From positions 1 through 9,977 of the forward strand of contig JAGLUH010000510.1 of assembly GCA_023134875.1 (NCBI GenBank): a stretch of DNA of 9,977 nucleotides. The letters are read 5' to 3'. Position 1 is the stretch's first letter, and each line of letters starts with the position of its first letter. The translations under genes were made by a program, and so were the position numbers. Below, piece after piece: positions 7,422 to 9,977 of this stretch. The DNA is from Candidatus Zixiibacteriota bacterium. Its GTDB lineage: Bacteria; Zixibacteria; MSB-5A5; CAIYYT01. Below the pieces are notes generated by a model. The model was given only the letters and a program-made list of their open reading frames with translations, was not told the DNA's origin and ran no database searches.

Positions 7422-7612
7422 ATCCTTTTTCCCCTCTTCCTGCTATGGAAGCAGTAAAATTTCCTTTTCCCCTCGATACTCTTCCGCAACATTTCCCCGG
7501 GTTAACTGCCAATGGAAATGAAGCAGAAGCGTCCGTTCTCAGTTTGCTCTTTCCGCTTAGTGCGGAGATTTGTGTTTCCCGGGTAGAGAATGAATCCTAA
7601 AGAAAGCCCGGG
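7422..7612 (-). promoter_or_regulatory. leader region of the beta-helix gene
   Basis: No convincing -35/-10 pair is visible. Two near-identical purine tracts occur on the minus strand, GAGGGGAAAAAGGA next to the start codon and GAGGGGAAAAGGA about 40 bp upstream; only the first precedes a start. Between them CTGCT and AGCAG (7440-7444 and 7450-7454) form a 5-bp hairpin. The palindrome CCCGGG occurs three times (7496-7501, 7578-7583, 7607-7612), each preceded by A on the minus strand. A further 5-bp hairpin, TCCGC/GCGGA, spans 7552-7566. These are candidate regulatory elements; none can be assigned a factor. Confidence 0.35.
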
Positions 7613-7745
7613 TAATCGAAGTAAAATGAGACCTGGCAAGTTCTGATACTTTAATGTTGCAAATCAGCCCCGGCAGTTCCGGTTGCTTGCTGATCAACTC
7701 GCCAATACGCTTGATTGAGGAATCACCATAGATACCCACAATCAT
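7557..7745 (-). CDS. hypothetical 62-aa reading frame, uncertain
   Basis: The frame runs from ATG 7745 to TAA 7557 and encodes a mixed sequence beginning MIVGIYGDSSIKRIGELIS, with a basic tail (GKHKSPH). I recognise no family, signal or membrane segment. For it: GAGGGAAGG (7757-7765) lies 11 nt upstream as a possible ribosome binding site, and a 10-codon frame with a very strong Shine-Dalgarno match ends in an ATGA overlap with this start. Against it: the length is within chance expectation, and the composition does not resemble the neighbouring genes. It could be a remnant of a decayed gene. Confidence 0.25.
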   Translation of the reverse strand: MIVGIYGDSSIKRIGELISKQPELPGLICNIKVSELARSHFTSITRAFFRIHSLPGKHKSPH

Positions 7746-7774
7746 GCAAATAACAACCTTCCCTCTAAGTGCAT
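7742..7774 (-). CDS. possible 10-codon leader mini-ORF
   Basis: It reads MHLEGRLLFA and then TGA, whose bases overlap the ATG of the 62-aa frame (ATGA, 7742-7745). AGGAGGTGAT (7773-7782) matches the complement of the 16S rRNA 3' end over 10 consecutive bases. However, AGGAGG lies only 2 nt before this ATG, closer than normal initiation spacing. It could be a coupling leader or a fortuitous match. Confidence 0.25.
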   Translation of the reverse strand: MHLEGRLLFA

Positions 7775-7782
7775 CACCTCCT

Positions 7783-8435
7783 AAGCTATTCTAAGTTCAC
7801 AGTTTGAGAATAAGATCTTGGATTGCGACTATCCACCTGCAAAGACGATGATAAGCAAGTATGGGTTGACCTGACTGCCGCCACGATGTAGCGTTAGAAG
7901 AACTCTTTAGTATTTGGCTCCAAGAGCCGGGAATGAACGCTTCTCGACGGCGACAGTCAGTCATCCCATCCCCCACAATCCAGAGTTCACAGTCTTGTTG
8001 ACAGTTAGTTCTCGCAACAAACATCTCCAGATATTGTCATTGTCACAAAAGAAATCCTTGGGCTGCGCAAGATTAGGTCGTACCCCAATATTTCGAATAT
8101 AGATGATAACCTCTATCAGAGTTAACTGCATTTCTTACGTGATAAATACGTGTAAAACACGTACTGTTGGTACGTATTTTATCCCTCACCAGATCGAGCA
8201 AACCCGGACAACTCAATTGTGCCAAGAGGCTTAGCGGGAACACAGTAAATCCTATCAAATATCCGGGACTGGTATTGAGAAGAAACTGCTTGCTTTTTTC
8301 TCTGTTATTAGGATATTGATCCTGTAAGCGGTATATTTTCTAAGCACAAATGTAGTAAAATAGATGTCTGATCCAATATTGCTTACCTGCGAGAGCAGTT
8401 GATTTAAGCCGTACGTTGTCTTGAGATTGACAACT
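7783..8435. other. gene-poor stretch with no recognisable coding content
   Basis: About 650 bp contain only short open frames of 61-75 codons on both strands, with cysteine- and serine-rich, low-order translations and no ribosome binding sites that decide a start. A 10-bp direct repeat, AGTTCACAGT, occurs at 7794-7803 and 7984-7993. The segment is visibly more AT-rich than the beta-helix gene, especially after 8080. The ACGT palindrome cluster at 8137-8183 is listed separately. No promoter with both boxes could be recognised; TAAAAT at 8356-8361 is a possible lone -10 box for the regulator downstream. Confidence 0.5.
8137..8183. promoter_or_regulatory. cluster of ACGT palindromes with nested inverted repeats, operator-like
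   Basis: ACGT occurs at 8137, 8148, 8159 and 8172, giving start-to-start spacings of 11, 11 and 13 bp. TACGTGT (8147-8153) and ACACGTA (8157-8163) form a perfect 7-bp inverted repeat around AAA. GATAAATACGT (8141-8151) and ACGTATTTTATC (8172-8183) form an outer inverted repeat with one bulged base. Roughly helical spacing of palindromic half-sites suggests binding of a dimeric protein. It lies about 350 bp upstream of the PAS-LuxR gene. The function is inferred. Confidence 0.4.
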
Positions 8436-8546
8436 ATGAGAGATGCACACAAAACGTCAACACAGCGCTTAGATGAATTGATCCAGATGCAACAACAGTT
8501 TCCTGAATTAGGGGAAGGAGATGCAAGTCATGCATCAGCAGATTAA
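8436..8546 (+). CDS. 36-codon frame overlapping the PAS-LuxR start, possibly its displaced N-terminus
   Basis: From ATG 8436 the frame encodes a helical, glutamine-rich sequence (QRLDELIQMQQQFPELGEGD) like the leading helix in front of many PAS domains. It then runs a few out-of-character residues (ASHASAD) to TAA at 8544-8546. It overlaps the regulator gene by 26 nt in another frame. Dropping one G from the GGGG run at 8511-8514 would fuse it to the regulator as ...FPELGKEMQVMHQQIKEA, giving one protein of about 310 residues. No clear ribosome binding site precedes ATG 8436. It may instead be a coupled upstream frame. Confidence 0.4.
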   Translation: MRDAHKTSTQRLDELIQMQQQFPELGEGDASHASAD

Positions 8547-9369
8547 AGAAGCGTTTCAAGTTGATAACCAGATGGCACAAGCACTCATGAACGCGACAAC
8601 GGAATCAATGTTCGTGATTGATACCGAAGGGATCATTCTTGCCATAAATGAATCAGTAGTGCAAAGGCTGGGTGGGAATCCGGATAAGTACATCGGCACA
8701 TGCATTTTTGATCTTTTTCCGCCTAAAGTAGCCAAACTCAGGAGGGATTGTCTTAATAAGATAGTTAAGTCCTGTAGACCTGCATGTTATAAGGATAATC
8801 ATGACGGTATGATCTTTGAAGCCACTTTACATCCAGTTGTCGATGAGCAGGGAGAAGTAGAGTATATCGCTGTATTCGGCCGGGATATCACTGAACAAGT
8901 GCAGGCGACAGAAACCCTCAAGACACTCAACGCCCAACTCAATGAGAAACACCAGCAACTGGAGCGAAAGAATATCGCGCTTCGAGAAACGCTGATCTGC
9001 ATTAACCAGGAGAAAAAGCTAATTGGGTCGCAAGTTCAGGCAAATGTCGACCGCGTGTTACTTCCCCTGCTCATTGATCTCGAAGCTCAGATCCCCCCTC
9101 GCTTCAAGAACACCGTTGAGTTTATACGGAAGTCCATGTTAGAAATAACCGAGTCGTTTGTGAATAAACTGGAGGTGAAGTTCCGGAAGCTTACCCCCCG
9201 AGAAGTGCAAATCTGCCGCATGATCAGAAATGATCTCCGCTCTAAAGAAATTGGGGCAATTTTGAATATTTCAACCCGCACCGTAGAGGGTTTTCGCCGA
9301 AGTATCAGGAAGAAACTGGGACTCTCTGAGAACAGAGAAAGCCTGAGAACATACCTGCAATCGATATGA
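8521..9369 (+). CDS. PAS domain / LuxR-type HTH transcriptional regulator (up to 282 aa)
   Basis: Residues about 18-127 form a PAS domain (TESMFVIDTEGIILAINES ... YIAVFGRDITEQ). A charged coiled coil follows at about 128-165, then a helical linker (166-218). A LuxR/GerE-type helix-turn-helix lies at about 221-282 ([44 protein letters not shown]). There is no receiver or kinase domain, so it should be a one-component cytoplasmic regulator sensing a small ligand, redox state or partner through PAS. The start is uncertain. AAGGAG at 8515-8520 touches the ATG at 8521 but lies 9 nt before the in-frame ATG at 8530, so translation from 8530 fits better. A stop (TAG, 8509-8511) closes the frame upstream, yet the preceding frame resembles a missing N-terminus. 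It stands alone on the plus strand; its target is unknown, though the divergent beta-helix operon and the ACGT palindromes are candidates. Confidence 0.88.
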   Translation: MQVMHQQIKEAFQVDNQMAQALMNATTESMFVIDTEGIILAINESVVQRLGGNPDKYIGTCIFDLFPPKVAKLRRDCLNKIVKSCRPACYKDNHDGMIFEATLHPVVDEQGEVEYIAVFGRDITEQVQATETLKTLNAQLNEKHQQLERKNIALRETLICINQEKKLIGSQVQANVDRVLLPLLIDLEAQIPPRFKNTVEFIRKSMLEITESFVNKLEVKFRKLTPREVQICRMIRNDLRSKEIGAILNISTRTVEGFRRSIRKKLGLSENRESLRTYLQSI

Positions 9370-9859
9370 CAGCAGTAATATGTAACAGGACAGTCTTAAG
9401 CTGACAATTGCATAAAAGAAGTTCTGTTTTCTGAACTAAATGGGGTGGTTTCTGGGAATTGGAAAGCCACCAATCAAGCACCCAAGAGGGCTCCTCTCCA
9501 TGAAATGTCATGTCTTGAATCTCACGTTCCCAGTTGTAAATGCGTGCTGCGTTATGATGTTTCGAGTCGCGAAGTTCAGATAGTCTTCGTCTACCCGAGG
9601 CTGAGAACACGGACAGAAACCTGGGGATTCGCTTCTCACGGGAGGCGATTTTTTTTTCTAACTCGGCTTCTGCCGTTCGCAATTCAGAGAGATTATTTAG
9701 AATATAGCTTCTGATCAAATGAAGTCGATTTTGCATTTGAGCGATGCAGTGCGATTCACTCTCAGCATCTATGACTCTTTGGTTAAGTTGCATTTGCTTT
9801 CGATCGCTCTCAAGATATATGGGCCTTAGACCTTCATATCGTGGCCACGCCATCACCAT
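9305..9859 (-). CDS. hypothetical coiled-coil protein (184 aa), uncertain
   Basis: I recognise no family. Residues about 18-75 are charged and heptad-like ([20 protein letters not shown] ... [13 protein letters not shown]), suggesting a coiled coil. A tryptophan-containing segment follows (about 107-132, including [11 protein letters not shown]), then a hydrophobic, cysteine-containing tail. AAGGAG (9864-9869) lies 4 nt before ATG 9859 and 10 nt before the in-frame ATG at 9853, which is the better-spaced start. It overlaps the 3' end of the ORF6N-domain frame by 26 nt in another frame, suggesting coupled expression. Its last 21 or so codons run antisense into the HTH end of the PAS-LuxR gene, and that tail looks like read-through rather than conserved protein. 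The A9 run at 9649-9657 lies within it. It could be a truncated gene or an accessory partner of the ORF6N protein. Confidence 0.45.
   Translation of the reverse strand: MVMAWPRYEGLRPIYLESDRKQMQLNQRVIDAESESHCIAQMQNRLHLIRSYILNNLSELRTAEAELEKKIASREKRIPRFLSVFSASGRRRLSELRDSKHHNAARIYNWEREIQDMTFHGEEPSWVLDWWLSNSQKPPHLVQKTELLLCNCQLKTVLLHITAVISIAGMFSGFLCSQRVPVSS
9630..9657 (+). terminator. candidate intrinsic terminator downstream of the PAS-LuxR gene
   Basis: CGCTTCT (9630-9636) pairs with GGAGGCG (9641-9647), including two G.U pairs, around a short CACG loop. A single A follows and then nine T residues (9649-9657). This is the standard layout of an intrinsic terminator reading left to right, about 260 bp after the regulator's stop codon. 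It would also end antisense transcription through the opposing coiled-coil frame. The same bases are an A9 codon run in that frame, so coincidence is possible. Confidence 0.4.
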
Positions 9860-9977
9860 CGATCTCCTTGGCTACGGGAGTTGGATGCCGAGCCAGTTCA
9901 GTATGAGACGCCAGTATCTGCCGCAGCTGTACAAATGCCCGCATTATCTGGATATTAACCTCAACTGCCCGCTTGGT
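9834..9977 (-). CDS. ORF6N-domain (phage antirepressor-like) protein, 3' part, cut by window edge
   Basis: The visible 47 residues begin [20 protein letters not shown] and continue [10 protein letters not shown]. This block is highly characteristic of the region just after the ORF6N DNA-binding domain in bacterial and phage-related proteins, where it is usually followed by a K.LxxLEKKYD.QFKVVF tail. Here the usual tail is absent: after ELAR the sequence reads [17 protein letters not shown] and stops at TGA (9834-9836). The gene therefore has a replaced or shortened C-terminus, by decay, recombination or an indel. The N-terminal domain lies beyond the window. ORF6N proteins are typical of mobile and accessory regions; the biological role here is unknown. 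Confidence 0.7.
   Translation of the reverse strand, partial: TKRAVEVNIQIMRAFVQLRQILASHTELARHPTPVAKEIDGDGVATI

Noticed and set aside
7794..7993. A 10-bp direct repeat AGTTCACAGT, two copies 190 bp apart, considered as an attachment site or operator.
   Set aside because: Two short copies without symmetry, gene context or a third copy are too weak to interpret.
7797..8024. A 75-codon minus-strand frame in the gene-poor stretch.
   Set aside because: Low-order sequence rich in Cys, Ser, Trp and Arg, no ribosome binding site noted, and overlapping open frames on the other strand. No family recognised.
8073..8452. Two consecutive minus-strand frames of 61 and 65 codons upstream of the regulator.
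   Set aside because: They run through the palindrome cluster and AT-rich DNA. Composition is non-protein-like and no start signals are evident.
9445..9714. An 89-codon plus-strand frame after the PAS-LuxR gene.
   Set aside because: It runs through the hairpin-T9 element and is opposite a frame with a better ribosome binding site and coiled-coil pattern. No domain seen.

Overview
The window most likely comes from a bacterium of the FCB supergroup, quite possibly candidate division Zixibacteria or a close relative. The basis is two family-level signatures. The small secreted proteins carry dockerin repeats of the NIADVVYLxxYIFxGGP type. The 1869-residue protein ends in an NPFNPTT...GQLVRTLV...SGIYFYR...KMILMK domain, the FlgD-like / type IX-like C-terminal domain common in that group. 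The assignment rests on motif recognition only.

Left part (1-7421, minus strand): the first 42 bases are the 5' portion of a tRNA-Leu(CAA) gene cut by the window edge, with a plausible promoter behind it. Upstream of the tRNA lies a three-gene block transcribed in the same direction. In order of transcription it holds a giant exported right-handed beta-helix protein (7421-1812) and two paralogous exported cohesin-like plus dockerin proteins (1746-985 and 988-278). The last two overlap by ATGA. A perfect 11-bp hairpin fills much of the 65-bp gap after the giant gene and abuts the next Shine-Dalgarno sequence. A nested inverted-repeat element lies between the last stop codon and the tRNA promoter. 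The three proteins share cohesin-like and dockerin-like modules, so an extracellular or cell-surface assembly is a reasonable inference.

Middle (7422-8435): about 1 kb with few or no convincing genes. It holds the leader of the beta-helix gene with three CCCGGG palindromes, an uncertain 62-codon reading frame preceded by a 10-codon mini-frame and an almost perfect anti-Shine-Dalgarno match, and a cluster of ACGT palindromes, three of them 11 bp apart.

Right part (8436-9977): a plus-strand PAS / coiled-coil / LuxR-HTH regulator, preceded by an overlapping 36-codon frame that may be its displaced N-terminus. A hairpin plus T9 terminator candidate follows about 260 bp after its stop. Facing it on the minus strand are the 3' end of an ORF6N-domain gene (cut by the window edge) and an overlapping coiled-coil reading frame of unknown function. 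No CRISPR array, insertion sequence or rRNA is visible.
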